Assembly: GCA_025526935.1 (NCBI GenBank)
Contig: JAHLKD010000026.1
Span: forward strand, 124,001-188,000
Length of the DNA: 64,000 bases
Direction: 5' to 3'
Origin: Cladochytrium replicatum
Lineage: Eukaryota; Chytridiomycota; Chytridiomycetes; Cladochytriales; Cladochytriaceae
Part shown: positions 50,243-60,651 of the stretch, piece after piece
Numbering within the stretch: position 1 is the stretch's first letter
Layout of the letters: every line of letters begins with the position of its first letter
Program-made: the position numbers and the translations under genes
Notes under the pieces: generated by a model
Database searches by the model: none
Told to the model about the DNA's origin: nothing
What the model saw: the letters and a program-made list of their open reading frames with translations, nothing else

Positions 50243-51998
50243 TTATTGAGGAGCAACATATCCGCACTCCTTCAATGCTTGTTCAATTGCATTGAGCGTA
50301 ATGTCCAAGTGGTGCCTCGTGTCGTTCTCAGTTGCACTAATGTTCATCTGAAACAATGCCTCTATCAGCAAAAAGAGACCACTCGCAAGTAATTTCAACT
50401 AACATGTCCAACACGGAAGTACTGAGCTGCATGGTTGGGGTGAAGTCCTCCAGCAATAACCACACCGTGGGCCGCCACTTTTGGCAAGAACTGGGGGCCA
50501 GTTACGTTGGGGGGGAAGTACACCGCAGTAAGGCTGTTCGCAGCACACTCAGGGCTCACAGGTACCTAATTAAATGTTTGCTCAGATAAAAACCACCGTT
50601 CATCGCAGAATTTAACTTACCAACTTCAATCCAAGCGACTGGAGCTTGCTCTTCACCTTTTGCGAAGCAACTTTGTGGAGCTCAAAGCGCTTGTCCAGCC
50701 CACCAGCGAGTATCTGCTTCAAGCTCACCTCGAGGGCTGAGACAAGCCCAACGGCAGGCGTTCCAAAGTACGAGGGCTGGCGTGCCTCGTACTTCTTCAT
50801 GATCGGGAGCCACTTGGCAAAGGAGCAGAAGTATGAGGAAGGCTTAGCGGAGCGAGCGAGGGCTATCGACAAGGCACGCTGGGAGACCACCATGACGGCA
50901 AGACCCGGAGGAACACCGAGAGCTTTTTGGCTTCCGGTCATAACAACATCGATTCCTTAGATTCCATCAGCAGGGCATCGGCAAACATTGGGAATAAAAC
51001 TAACCCCACTCCTCTTGGCGGATCTCCTCGGCAGCAACTGAGCAGACACCGTCCAACGCGATCAAGGTCGAAGGCGACTTTTGGTGGACGAGTTTGGCAA
51101 TTGCCTGAGCGTCATGGAGAACTGTTCAAAATTTATCCAGAGACCCTGTAAACTGAGAATCGAAAATCCGTTGCGTCGACATACCACCAGTCGAAGTGTC
51201 CACGTGGGTGATAGTGACAAGCTTGAAAGGCTTGCCGTCTGGACCCCCTTTCACCAAGGCCTGCTCAATCGCCTGAAGCGAGGGACGTCCGCCAAACTCC
51301 GCGGGACGGAGCTGGGTCACCTTCGCGCCGTAGACCTCCAAGCACTCTCCGAACCAGTCGCCAAAGATACCAGTGTTGATGACTACTCAAACAAAGCTTA
51401 GCAAGGGGTTGGCAGCGAAAGCACTCATCCCACACTTACCCAGAACAGATTCTCCCGGTTCAACCAAGTTGGAAGCCGTTATATCCCAAGTAAGCGTTCC
51501 AGATCCTGCAAGAACGAATGGCTGCCCACTCTTGAAACGATAACTTTAGACCTCTCCCACCAACATGGATTCCTTTTACGTACGGGGGCCAAAAACACTT
51601 TGCGAAGAAGTTCAAGCGCAGTGCCGAACTTTTCGATGAATTCAGGGGAGACATGAGACAAGGCAGGTGTCGCCAAGGCCTCCAACACCTTCAAAAATAG
51701 TGAAATTCACCAATGAGTTCAAATATGTAACCGTGAAGCCCATGCATAGCATAGAGTCCATAAATGCTCTTTTGTGTTCTTTGTGATGCCACGCGTTACG
51801 TGCCAAATGCATTACCTCTTCGTTAAACTCGACGGGGCCAGGAATCATGCAAAGCTTTCTTGAGGTCATGGTTCTGATTGCAGTATTCCGAAACAAAAGG
51901 GTTGATGGTTGTGGTGATGCTCGGTTTAACAAAGTCTGTGTGCCCAACAAGTGCCGCAAGATCGCTCGGTTCAGGTGCACCGGAACTCTGACCGCCAT
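50243..51998 (-). CDS. AGX1: Alanine-glyoxylate / serine-pyruvate aminotransferase
   Basis: A PLP enzyme making glycine from glyoxylate and alanine. Eight exons: 51998-51816, 51688-51584, 51530-51440, 51385-51185, 51121-51005, 50955-50621, 50565-50404, 50347-50243; 432 residues. A basic leader (AVRVPVHLNRAILRHLLGTQ) precedes a second ATG at 51869 that opens the conserved part (MTSRKLCMIPGPVEF). Then ATPALSHVSPEFIEKFG, GQPFVLAGSGTLTWD, VINTGIFGDWFGECLE, THVDTSTGVLHDAQAIA, ALDGVCSVAAEEI, and the PLP lysine in VVMTGSQKALGVPPGLA. It ends FRVGHMNIS ... CGYVAPQ, with no peroxisomal SKL-type tail. Start 1 should give a mitochondrial form, start 2 a cytosolic form (inference). Confidence 0.93.
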
Positions 51999-52319
51999 GC
52001 GCCACGCAAAAGGTCTTCCTTTCACGGTGTCACCTGAGAGCAGCACGAATTTTTGACGGCACGGCTAATCGTTTTGTCGGGATGGCGAGTGTGTTTAATG
52101 TTCGCAAATATTATTCACAGCTGCTTTTTAATGAGTATGAATCAAAAAGGATTTTACAAGAAGGAAGAAATGTAGAAATGTCCCAAAAAAGCCAGAAGAA
52201 AGAAAAGCAAAACTCGGTGTATGGTGCGCACCAGTCTCAGATCATTGGGCGAACCAGAAAGAAATAATTAACAGAAAAGAAAAAATCTCATCACACCATA
52301 AAAACTCGAATAAACAGCG

Positions 52320-54023
52320 TCACGGCCAACACGTCGGCGACGCCGATCCATCCCCATCCTTCGACCTCCTCGCCCTCCCGGTCCTGCTCTTCCCCTTGAC
52401 CGGCACCACAACCTCCTCTTCATAGTCCTCCTCCTCGTCGTCCTCCTCAAACTTGACCACGTCCTCCTCCTCAACCTCCTCGTCTTCCTCCTGCTCCGCA
52501 AACGCCGCAGTCGCATCGTGCCCGGTCTTTCTCACGTGCCTGCGAAGCTCGTTGACCCTGAAATACGAACGCATGCACGTGTCGCACGCAAAGCGGCGCC
52601 TGCGTTCAGGACGGTGGACGTCCATGTGCACGCGTAGGTTGTAGAGTCTCGAGAAGGGCTGGCGGGTGCATTTGCCACGCGCGACATAGGGGCACGTATA
52701 CATTCTCGGAGCGGATGATGCTGCTGCGGAGGAGGACGAGGCGGATGCGATTGAGGATTGCTTGGTGACCGCGCGACGGCGGCGGCGTGTGGGTGCCGGC
52801 GGCGGGGTTGGAGACGCGGAGGAGACGTCGTGCTCGTGCTCGTGATCGTGATGGTCGTGTGTGAAGTCGTCTTCTTCGATTGTTTTGAGCGCGGGGGAGA
52901 CGGAGCGTGCTTCGTGCTGTGCTGATGGTGTGGGTGCGGGTTCGTGATTCGTGATAACCGGTGCAGCGAACGGAGAGTTTGGAGGTTGCTCGTGTTTCAG
53001 AAACGGGGTGGCCATTGTGCTTGGTGGCTCGATGATAATCTGTGGGGGTGATTGCAACACTGTGTTAAAGTGAGTGGACGTGCTTGGCGAGGCCGACGGG
53101 ATAAAGTCGAAGTTGATGTGTGGCAGTAGCAATGATGATGAGAGCGCGGGCGACGTTGAGATGGGAGGGACGTGGGGGAGTTGAAGGTGGTGCAATGTGG
53201 AGGTATGGAGAGGGAGTGGGAGTGGTTCAGGAAGCGACATGGAGAACGAAGTAGGTTGTTGGTTGTGGAGAGCGAGATCACCCGAGAACGAAAACATCGT
53301 GTCGACGTAGTTGACCAGATCCGGTGTTCCAGGGTGGCCCGAAGCGTGGGAAGGGACTGGCGCAACCGAGGGTGTGAACAGACCGTTTGATTGGAACTGC
53401 GGAGTGAGAGGCAAAGGCGAAAGTTGACACATTGGTATATGGGAAACCGTGTACGGTATTAGTCCAGTCGTATTTGTGTTGATCCCAAGATCAAATTGAA
53501 CTTGTTGGAACTCCATGTTGGGCAGCTGGTGGGGTATGTATGTTACAGGAAGGAGCAACTCTGGCAGTTGGCGTTGTTGATAATGCTGGTGTTGGTGTTG
53601 CTGTTGCTGCTGCTGCTGCTGATGCTGTTGCTCTCCAATAAGTTCTTGTTTCGGCGCAAAAGAAAACGAATGGTTTCCGCTTTGGTCGTGATTGTTATAG
53701 TTGTAAGGACCTGCCATTTCGAATGCCTGGTCCAGAAGGAGTGACGGTGCGCTTACGAACGGCAACGGGGAGCTCGGTGATAGTCCTCCGGCGCAGAAAG
53801 CAAACCCAGGGTCCACTGATATAGGAGCAGTTAATGATGGTGCTGGGGAGGGTTGGAGTGATGGGTTTGTGGAGGGGGAGCTGCACTCCCAGTCGCTGCA
53901 GGGTGTCGGTGGCAGCTCGACGGATGTGTGGGCAGTGTTCGTATTGAGCAACAGGCCAGAGGTGTGGTCCCAGCTCTTGAAAGAATCCATCAGTTGAGGA
54001 ATGAGAATGTGTGACGGGGACAT
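52320..54023 (-). CDS. C2H2 zinc-finger transcription factor
   Basis: 567 residues, intronless, from ATG 54023. A long Ser/Pro/Gln-rich putative activation region with a Gln/His tract at about 125-150 (CAG/CAC-rich, about 53580-53630). Two tandem zinc fingers near 440-500: YTCPYVARGKCTRQPFSRLY with NLRVHMDVH, a finger with a wide Cys spacing, then FACDTCMRSYFRVNELRRHV with RKTGH, a standard finger. A very acidic stretch (EEDEEVEEEDVVKFEEDDEE) and a basic tail (KSRTGRARRSKDG) follow. The fingers resemble fungal two-finger regulators; the target is not predictable. Frames on the opposite strand are shadows of the low-complexity sequence. Confidence 0.85.
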   Translation of the reverse strand: MSPSHILIPQLMDSFKSWDHTSGLLLNTNTAHTSVELPPTPCSDWECSSPSTNPSLQPSPAPSLTAPISVDPGFAFCAGGLSPSSPLPFVSAPSLLLDQAFEMAGPYNYNNHDQSGNHSFSFAPKQELIGEQQHQQQQQQQQHQHQHYQQRQLPELLLPVTYIPHQLPNMEFQQVQFDLGINTNTTGLIPYTVSHIPMCQLSPLPLTPQFQSNGLFTPSVAPVPSHASGHPGTPDLVNYVDTMFSFSGDLALHNQQPTSFSMSLPEPLPLPLHTSTLHHLQLPHVPPISTSPALSSSLLLPHINFDFIPSASPSTSTHFNTVLQSPPQIIIEPPSTMATPFLKHEQPPNSPFAAPVITNHEPAPTPSAQHEARSVSPALKTIEEDDFTHDHHDHEHEHDVSSASPTPPPAPTRRRRRAVTKQSSIASASSSSAAASSAPRMYTCPYVARGKCTRQPFSRLYNLRVHMDVHRPERRRRFACDTCMRSYFRVNELRRHVRKTGHDATAAFAEQEEDEEVEEEDVVKFEEDDEEEDYEEEVVVPVKGKSRTGRARRSKDGDGSASPTCWP

Positions 54024-54759
54024 CCCATTAATTTTATCCAAAAGATCGGAAGAAAATGACTGCCATCCGAGTAATTTTCACAGGTGTTTCAATTTACACG
54101 ATGATCCATAAAATTGGTTTCAAAATTTAGTTCGCTGGAAACTTTAAGAGAAATGGCAGTGCTGCTGCTGTTTAGCCGCGGAATTATTGTGGACAAAGCG
54201 GAAGGGCGGCAAAACTCTGCACAAGGGACATGCATCGAAGGACAGGTGCTTGCTCTGGAACCTCTGCTCTTGTCAGCTACACCAAGCCGTAATGTCACAG
54301 AGCAAACAGCCGCTGTTAATCGGCCGTGTTCATCGGTCGCCAATTTTTCTCAGGGTCATAATGCATCTATCCTAATTTGGGTCTGATGCAGTCCCATGTG
54401 CTTGAGCAACACTTCGGGAAACTTCCACCCGAGGTGTCGTGTGTCAAAACTGCAACATACGGACATCCCAAATTTGCGTGGTGAAGATTCCACCCTATCA
54501 TTTTGATGGGTATGGCGCCCCCTCACACCATAAATGGCTTAGTAATCTAATCTGCATCGTCCGAAAAATTGCCCAATTTAGTGGAGTTGAAGCGGTCCAG
54601 CGGCTCGGAAGTTAACACTGCACATGATGCATCTTGATCAGGTACCAATGAGATGGCACGATTTTGTCCGTTACAACAAGTTGTGATTGTGGGGTTTGGC
54701 GCGGGGTCACCAAAAGCCACATGTACTGGACCACACAGCCATGTTAAAAAATCAGCATT
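54024..54759. promoter_or_regulatory. Upstream region of the zinc-finger gene
   Basis: About 740 bp with no supported gene. The plus-strand frame 54114-54386 is short and family-less. The left part should carry the zinc-finger promoter; the right part blends into the PPIL3 relic. Confidence 0.3.
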
Positions 54760-55784
54760 ATTCAGGTGCATTTTAGCAAATGGATTCGCGGGGATCGTAA
54801 TCTCTTGAAGCACATTCTCAAAAGAATCCGGCGCAGTACGTGTTAAAAAGAGATATGAAACACTTAACCCTGTCGGACACTGGAACGGCCGCGACAACGA
54901 CTCACTTTCCGAACACAGTGTGATTCGAGTCAATGTGTGGCTGTTTCGAGTACAGAATGAAGAAGTGGGAGCCGTTCGTGTCCGGTCCATTGTGGCCATC
55001 GAAACGATACCTCGTGCGTTTTGCTGACTTGTGTTCATCCAAAAGCGTTGAGTAAAGTAATTCGATGCAGATGGGCCTGAGGCTGGTTTTGATCTTATCG
55101 GCAAAGTGGCGTCCCCATATGGACTCGCCGCCTTGCCTGTTGCAGATGAATGCAAAACACTTCTGGGTTACAATACGCAGCAAACAGAATACAGGCTATT
55201 CGTACCAGTGGGTCGCCGGTCTGGAGCATAAAACCCTTCAGGTTCCTTGTGAACAGACAATTAGCCCGATCTCACACCGTCCTCTGATACTGTTTCATAC
55301 CTATGGAACAAGCAAGCGTTGTATTATCCGTATTTGCACACAGTGCGAGAAAGTTCTAGGCAACAGAGTACGAACTGTCAGTGCATCTAACAAACCTTGT
55401 CAGGGATGCGTTCTCCCATATGCCCCTTCAGCACTGCCATTCTGTCAACCATAATGTTCCTAGGTGGTAGGTTTGCTGTGCCAATATTTGGGAGCCAAGT
55501 TTTCGCTGTGCCGAAGTATTTGGCGGAGCCAGTGGGTCGTGTGCAAATTGCAATGTTTCGTAGCTGTGCCGATGATGCGGATGATTCCACATTTGCCCTG
55601 TATCGCCCCACCACGGACTCTCCTTGTTTTGGATTCCACACCTGAAAGGATCACAACGTAGGAGCCTTTGAAGTTCCTGTGAAGATCCAGGATTACAAAT
55701 TTTAGAACCAGACGCGCAGCAAACGGCGAGCTGGCTTTCACTTGACGCACCTTCACAGAAGATCTCAATCTTCAAATCGTCCAT
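54760..55784 (-). pseudogene. PPIL3-type cyclophilin (peptidyl-prolyl isomerase), degenerate
   Basis: Pieces of a PPIL3-like spliceosomal cyclophilin occur in order but in different frames: DLKIEIFCEG and LAVCCAS (55780-55700), LHRNFKGS (about 55680), NLKGFMLQTGDP (about 55240), [32 protein letters not shown] with [14 protein letters not shown] (54990-54905), and finally LQEITIPANPFA (about 54800). Shifts occur around GDPTG, between DEHKSA and NARG, and after SMA. A roughly 440-bp segment with a second copy of the HRN-x-KG phrase interrupts the N-terminal part. Some splice sites survive (GGAAA|GTGAGT). No gene model restores one frame, so I call it dead; sequencing error at several sites is less likely. 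Confidence 0.7.
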
Positions 55785-56008
55785 ATCGTTGTTGATGTGA
55801 CAGACGGGAGCCCATTGAAATGACGAACGAGAATCGGATGGTCGCTTGACATCTGGCAGTTTGCTCTCCTCACCATTGTGCATATGCCTCCATGTTCAGT
55901 GGGAAAAAGGTGGGACGATAGAGATTTCGGAAAGTTTGGGTACAATTTGGAGAGGTGAATGTGTGTTCTCTTGACCATGAAACAAGTACAAATGGTAATC
56001 TAACATTT

Positions 56009-56822
56009 TTAAACCTTGTAACCCCTGGATCCACGACGACCACGAGCCTTCTCGAACTTCCTGCCCTTGGAGCGAATGTAGGGCCTTTCGAAAAGTTATT
56101 AGAATCATAAGAACCACAATTCCCAGAATACACTCACTTAGCTTGGCTGTGCGGAACACCGGGTGCGCCAAAGTGCTTGAACGCTTCTCTAGCGTTCTTC
56201 ACGCCACGGAGGAGGACGGTGTTCTGGCCGAGGGGAGCACGGAGGGCGAGCTGATCAAATGTGAGAACCTCACCGCCGGCGGCAACGATCCGAGCACGGA
56301 CCGATCGGGAGACTTTGAGGGCAGCGATGGTGAGTTTGGGGACCTCGAGGAGACGCTCGTCGTCGACGACGTTGCCGACAATGACGGCGATCTTGTCCTC
56401 CTTGCCCTTCATGTACTTAGCCAACCGCGAGATGGCAAGCGGGGGTCGGTTGACGCGGGACATAAACAAGCGCTTCAGAACGACCTTGTTGAACTTGGCA
56501 TCCGTACGGCGGGCGAGGAAGCGGTAGAGCTACGAAACACGAAACACGCATCGTCAGCTTTCAAATCACAATTTCCACAGATGCAACAGTCTAATGGGCA
56601 TTCCCCTTCACTGTCAGATATTAATTATTACCTTCACAAGCAAGCCAAGGTACGGGTCCTAAACAGCCACCAAAATATAATTCAGATTTAAGAGATAAAA
56701 TGCACCCTCGATTGAGCTTACCTTTGATGCGGGAGCATCACGGTTCGTCTTCTTGACGTGGTGTCCGTGCGGCAAGTCGATACCCTATTCGACGAGTCAC
56801 ACATTAGAAATACGTATACCAT
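56009..56822 (-). CDS. RPL18: 60S ribosomal protein eL18
   Basis: Large-subunit structural protein. Four exons: 56822-56820 (ATG alone), 56784-56722, 56529-56138, 56084-56009; 177 residues (usual 180-188). Reads [100 protein letters not shown], then [20 protein letters not shown] and RGYKV. The start-codon-only exon has a good donor (ATG|GTATAC) and is required because GIDL directly follows Met in the family. Divergent from the RPI gene. Confidence 0.95.
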
Positions 56823-57330
56823 TTCCTAGTTTTTCTCGACACCCAATCAATGATCGCACAGTGTAAAAGCATCGGCTCCACAATCCCCCAACACCTATTA
56901 ACATGCACCGATCGAACCATCCATCCACCCATCCACCCACGAAGGTCAAACATCCATCGATAATTCATCCACCGAGCATTAAGTATCCGTCATCGCGCTC
57001 CACTCGCCACCGTTCCTTCCACCACTCTCGCTCTGCTCCTGTACCATTGCTGAGACGGTCTTTAGTCTTTGGGATGGTTGATGGCTTTGCTTCGATGTCC
57101 ACAAGAGGCTGTGCAATCAACATTGGAAAATTAACATCAGAATCTGTGTGCATTCGCTGCTCGATCCAAAGATCAAATCGCTGGATCCGTTTTCGTTCCA
57201 CTTTCTCGATCCCCATTTCGTACCTCTCCCTCCAATTCGTTCGGTGCTTCTCGAACCCTTCCACCTTCGACGCCACATCATCTTTCATACCTTCCAACAC
57301 CAACCGTTCTATTTTCGCACGTTCTCAGTA
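56823..57330. promoter_or_regulatory. Divergent eL18/RPI promoter region
   Basis: 508 bp between divergent start codons. It has a CATCCACC-type microsatellite at 56919-56940 and pyrimidine-rich stretches. A plus frame spanning 56903-57331 is open for 142 codons but is low complexity and has no family match; I take it as 5' UTR/promoter. Confidence 0.4.
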
Positions 57331-58339
57331 ATGTCCCTCATCGAGAAGGGTATGTTTGCTACATTTATTTCTGTGTACGATTCGTCTGAAATCACACATC
57401 TCCAGCAAAGCAGCAAGCATGCTTCGCTGCCGTTGACGAATACGTTACCTCTGAAACCAAATTCATTGGAATTGGTACGTCGATGTACTTCCACTCATCT
57501 CCACAAGCGCGCTCAATGCCCTGCTTAATAAGGTTCCGGTACGACTGTCGTCTTTTGCGTCGAGAGACTGAAACAGCGAACCGATGCCGGCGAGCTCAAC
57601 GCTCGCGCATACATCCCAACATCCTTCCAAGCAAAACAACTCATCTTGGACGCAAATCTTCCTCTGGTAAGCGTGTGTGCTACGTAGTAAAGCCAAGCCT
57701 AACATGTTTTTGTGGCAGGGCGATTTGAACCAGTTCCCCGAGCTTGACGTTGCATTTGACGGCGCTGACGAGGTCGATTCTGAATTGAACTGCATTAAAG
57801 GCGGTGGAGGGTGCCATGTCCAGGAACGACTGGTCGCGTACAATGCAAAGACTTTTGTGGTGGTCGCTGATGACCGCAAAGACTCTGAGGTGTTGGGAGA
57901 AAGGGTGAGCTGGTTATTCGAATTTTTCAGCAATCATCCAATTCTTGCTCATAAATTTTGTACTTCTAAGTGGAACAAGGGCGTTCCAGTGGAAGTTCTC
58001 CCTCTCGTGTACGTCCCCGTACTTCGAAAACTCAAGCAACTGGGCGGCAACGCGATCTTGCGGATGAGCGGAGGCGGGAAGGCTGGGCCTGTAGTCACTG
58101 ATAATGGGAACTTCATCATCGACGTGGACTTTGGAAAGATCACGCGGCCACGCGAGATCGATGCGGAGATCAGGAAGATTGCAGGGGTTGTGGACACCGG
58201 ACTGTTCCTGGGGATGGCTGAGAAAGCGTTCTTTGGGCATGAGGACGGGTGAGAGCATTTTTTGGAAGTTTTCGCACTTTTTGAATGGCTAACATGCAAA
58301 ACACTGAATAGGTCTGTGAGTGTTCGACAGAAGCCTTGA
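57331..58339 (+). CDS. RKI1: Ribose-5-phosphate isomerase A
   Basis: Interconverts ribose-5-P and ribulose-5-P in the non-oxidative pentose phosphate pathway (cytosol). Six exons: 57331-57349, 57406-57474, 57533-57666, 57719-57904, 57971-58248, 58312-58339; 237 residues, the usual size. MSLIEKAKQQACFAAVDEYV; the phosphate loop IGIGSGTTV; DVAFDGADEVDSELNCIKGG with the catalytic Asp/Asp/Lys region; VVVADDRKDSEVLGE; KGVPVEVLPLVYVPV; GNFIIDVDFGKI; GVVDTGLFLGMAEKAFFG; ending GSVSVRQKP. All introns are GT/AG and 52-66 bp. Confidence 0.95.
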
Positions 58340-58538
58340 TCACAGCAAACATCAAAGCTTCATTTTATATCGGTTCACTTTAGCAACCGTCTGACCTGTT
58401 TCATTCTGGCTTTTCACGGCCCGTGATTGTGGTGTGCGCATGTATTTTCAGATTTCTCACCCAGTTTACATTGACCTCAGCGTTACTCTTCTTGGAATAT
58501 ATTGAGCCTGCTCCATCTCTTCGTTGCAAAATAATACT

Positions 58539-60084
58539 TTATGATTGGCTATTTTTCTTTCCATCCGAGCTCGCATTCATCAGCCGCAATACCTCCAGAT
58601 CCTTTGCTTTTCTTCTCCTCTCAACTTCCTCCACACCTCCGGTCATCTTCCACTTCCCTTCCCGAATAAATCCTCTCAGCTCAGACTCAAACGGCGACTC
58701 GGGTGTAAGCTCATCCCGTTCCCACCTTCGCACCTTTTCCGCTTTCGCAATGGCCAACAACCGTCGCTCCGAGTCATGCTGCAGATTCACCGCCATCTTT
58801 ACCTCCTCCAACACCCCCCCCATAACCTCCCCCGCCTCTTCCGCCGGCACAACATCGATCAACAACCCCACATCCTCGGGCGGCGAGCTCTCCTGCATCT
58901 CCACGACCTGCTGCAGAGCCTGGAAAACCTGTACCATCTCCGCATGCGCATCCTCAAAGTCCTGGCTCGCCTGCTGCTGCTTCTTCAAGAAATTCTGCTC
59001 ATCCACAATCTTTTTCAGCTCCTCCTCCCACACCCGCTTCCAGCTCGGCTTCACCTCGTCCACAAACTCTGTGAATTCCGCCAAGTCGGTTTGCAGCTCC
59101 AACGCCTCGCGGACGACGTAGTCCATCTTGTACGGGCCGGGTCGAGATCTCCGGACCGTCACGTCGGCTTTCATATCCTCCACGATCTCCTTGAGCGAGT
59201 TGAGTCGCTCACGGAGAATCTTGTTCTGTATTTCAAGCTTTTCCTTAGCGGAAAGCAATGCCATCCGCTCGGAGTTAGGCGAGCTGATCCATTTCTGGCG
59301 GGAGGTGGAGACTTGTTGGAGCAAGTCTGCGATCGAACCCGCGGTGTCGGCGCGGACTTGGTTGAAGGTCTGCCGCATGACGGCTATGGAGCGTCGGAAC
59401 TCTGCAAGTGCGTCCTGCTGTTTTCTGAGCTCGTCGACCATGGAGCGCTGGGCGGGGTTGGTGGATGAGGAGGAGGGGGTGAGGTCCCTGCGGAGGAGAG
59501 CTGAGAAGACCTGGGCGTTGCTGGGGCGGCGGATGGAGCGCTCGCGATCGGTGCGGAATGGGACTTTGGGGTGGTTGTTGGGAGTCAGTCCTGTCGTATT
59601 TGTTGGAGTTTGATTGGTGGAAGAGTCTGAAGAAATTGTTTTGCGGAAGTCACGGAATTCTTTCATGATGGATGCGAGGGACTGGTCAAGATGTTTCTTC
59701 AAGGATTCGGGGGTTAAACCTGCAATCATTGGGGTTAGCTAAATTCAATGTTGCGATCAACAATCATTTACTTGGGTAATGCAAACGCAGAAAACTTCGA
59801 TCCTGAATCTCGCTCATATCTTCGAGCCTGTAGAATTCGCGGGACTTTTCGTCCCGGATGTAGATGAGTGGTGGATTGTTTGAGTTGGAGTCCACATCCG
59901 CAACTCCGCTGAAGGGGAACTTTTCGGCAAAGAGCTGACGCAGTTTTTCGTCTGTTTGTGGTAGTATTGAGGAATGTAGCGAGACTTTTCTGACTTCATC
60001 GTCAACCTGAAGGAACAGCACGAGATCGAGATCTGCGTTTGCTCGAGAAGTTGACATTTGGACGGGATCACGTGGACTGGGCAT
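58539..60084 (-). CDS. BUD6: Bud6/AIP3 actin-interacting polarity factor
   Basis: Bud6 binds actin and the formin tail to promote cable assembly at growth sites. Two exons, 60084-59772 and 59719-58539; 497 residues from the chosen ATG. The N-terminal AIP3 module has LDLVLFLQVDDEVRKVSLH, LRQLFAEKFPFSG and LIYIRDEKSREFYRLEDMSE. The large coiled-coil AIP3 domain follows: LTPESLKKHLDQSLASIMKE, MVDELRKQQDALAEFRRSIA, VKPSWKRVWEEELKKIVDEQ. The frame is also open upstream of 60084 (Ser-rich, to about 60180), so the start could be further left. Fungal Bud6 proteins are often longer at the N-terminus. The minus-strand call is favoured over the large antisense frame 58545-59468, which is a shadow. Confidence 0.88.
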
Positions 60085-60651
60085 AATAATTGATGAATAT
60101 GGAATACTGTTGGGTATGAGCCGTGAATTCGAATGAACTGAAGGTTCTCCCTGAGAAAGGCTCTTTGCACGACCTGAAGTTGAATCCTTGGGTATATTAT
60201 CACAGTCTCTTCGACCAAACAAACAGGTGTCAGAGCATTTACCAATCTCGTACGATTTTATCGATGGCACATATAGAAGGATACTCTGATTTTGCTCAAA
60301 GAAGAACAAGAAGTGGGAATGGTCGCACGCTTGTGAAGAATGGTTTTTCAGTGCTAAACAACCTATTCCAAAAGAAATACCTCGACATGACATGCTAGTA
60401 GGTATTCAGAGTCTATCAATGGTAACAGTCCAGATCAGCCCATTTCCAAATGTGGTGTGACCCCACGTGTGTGTATCCTTGCTGTGCCACCTGCCGGGGC
60501 TGCTTTCCCAAATTTGCTCGGTGCCTCTGGTTGAGGGTGAGAGCATCTTCTCAAAGCTTGTTTTTAGTCTTGTCGCTGCTACTTGCCACCGCAATTCTGC
60601 TTCTCGTCCCTTCGCTTTTCTCCGCGCCGCACTGCCGCTTGCCTGCTTGGA
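60085..60651. other. Intergenic, possible Bud6 5' extension
   Basis: 567 bp between divergent genes. The Bud6 frame continues open for about 100 codons with no clear ATG in a good context. The GRAM gene promoter must be here. The opposite-strand frames are short. Confidence 0.35.

Noticed and set aside
54760-55900. WD40-cyclophilin fusion (PPWD1-like)
   Set aside because: The upstream sequence first looked WD-like, but DLKIEIFCEG, LAVCCAS and ITIPANPFA place it as PPIL3; no WD signature was confirmed.
58545-59468. 307-codon plus-strand frame opposite Bud6
   Set aside because: It is the mirror of a strongly supported coiled-coil gene on the minus strand; its composition (Leu/Arg/His-rich) follows from the codons opposite, and it has no family resemblance.
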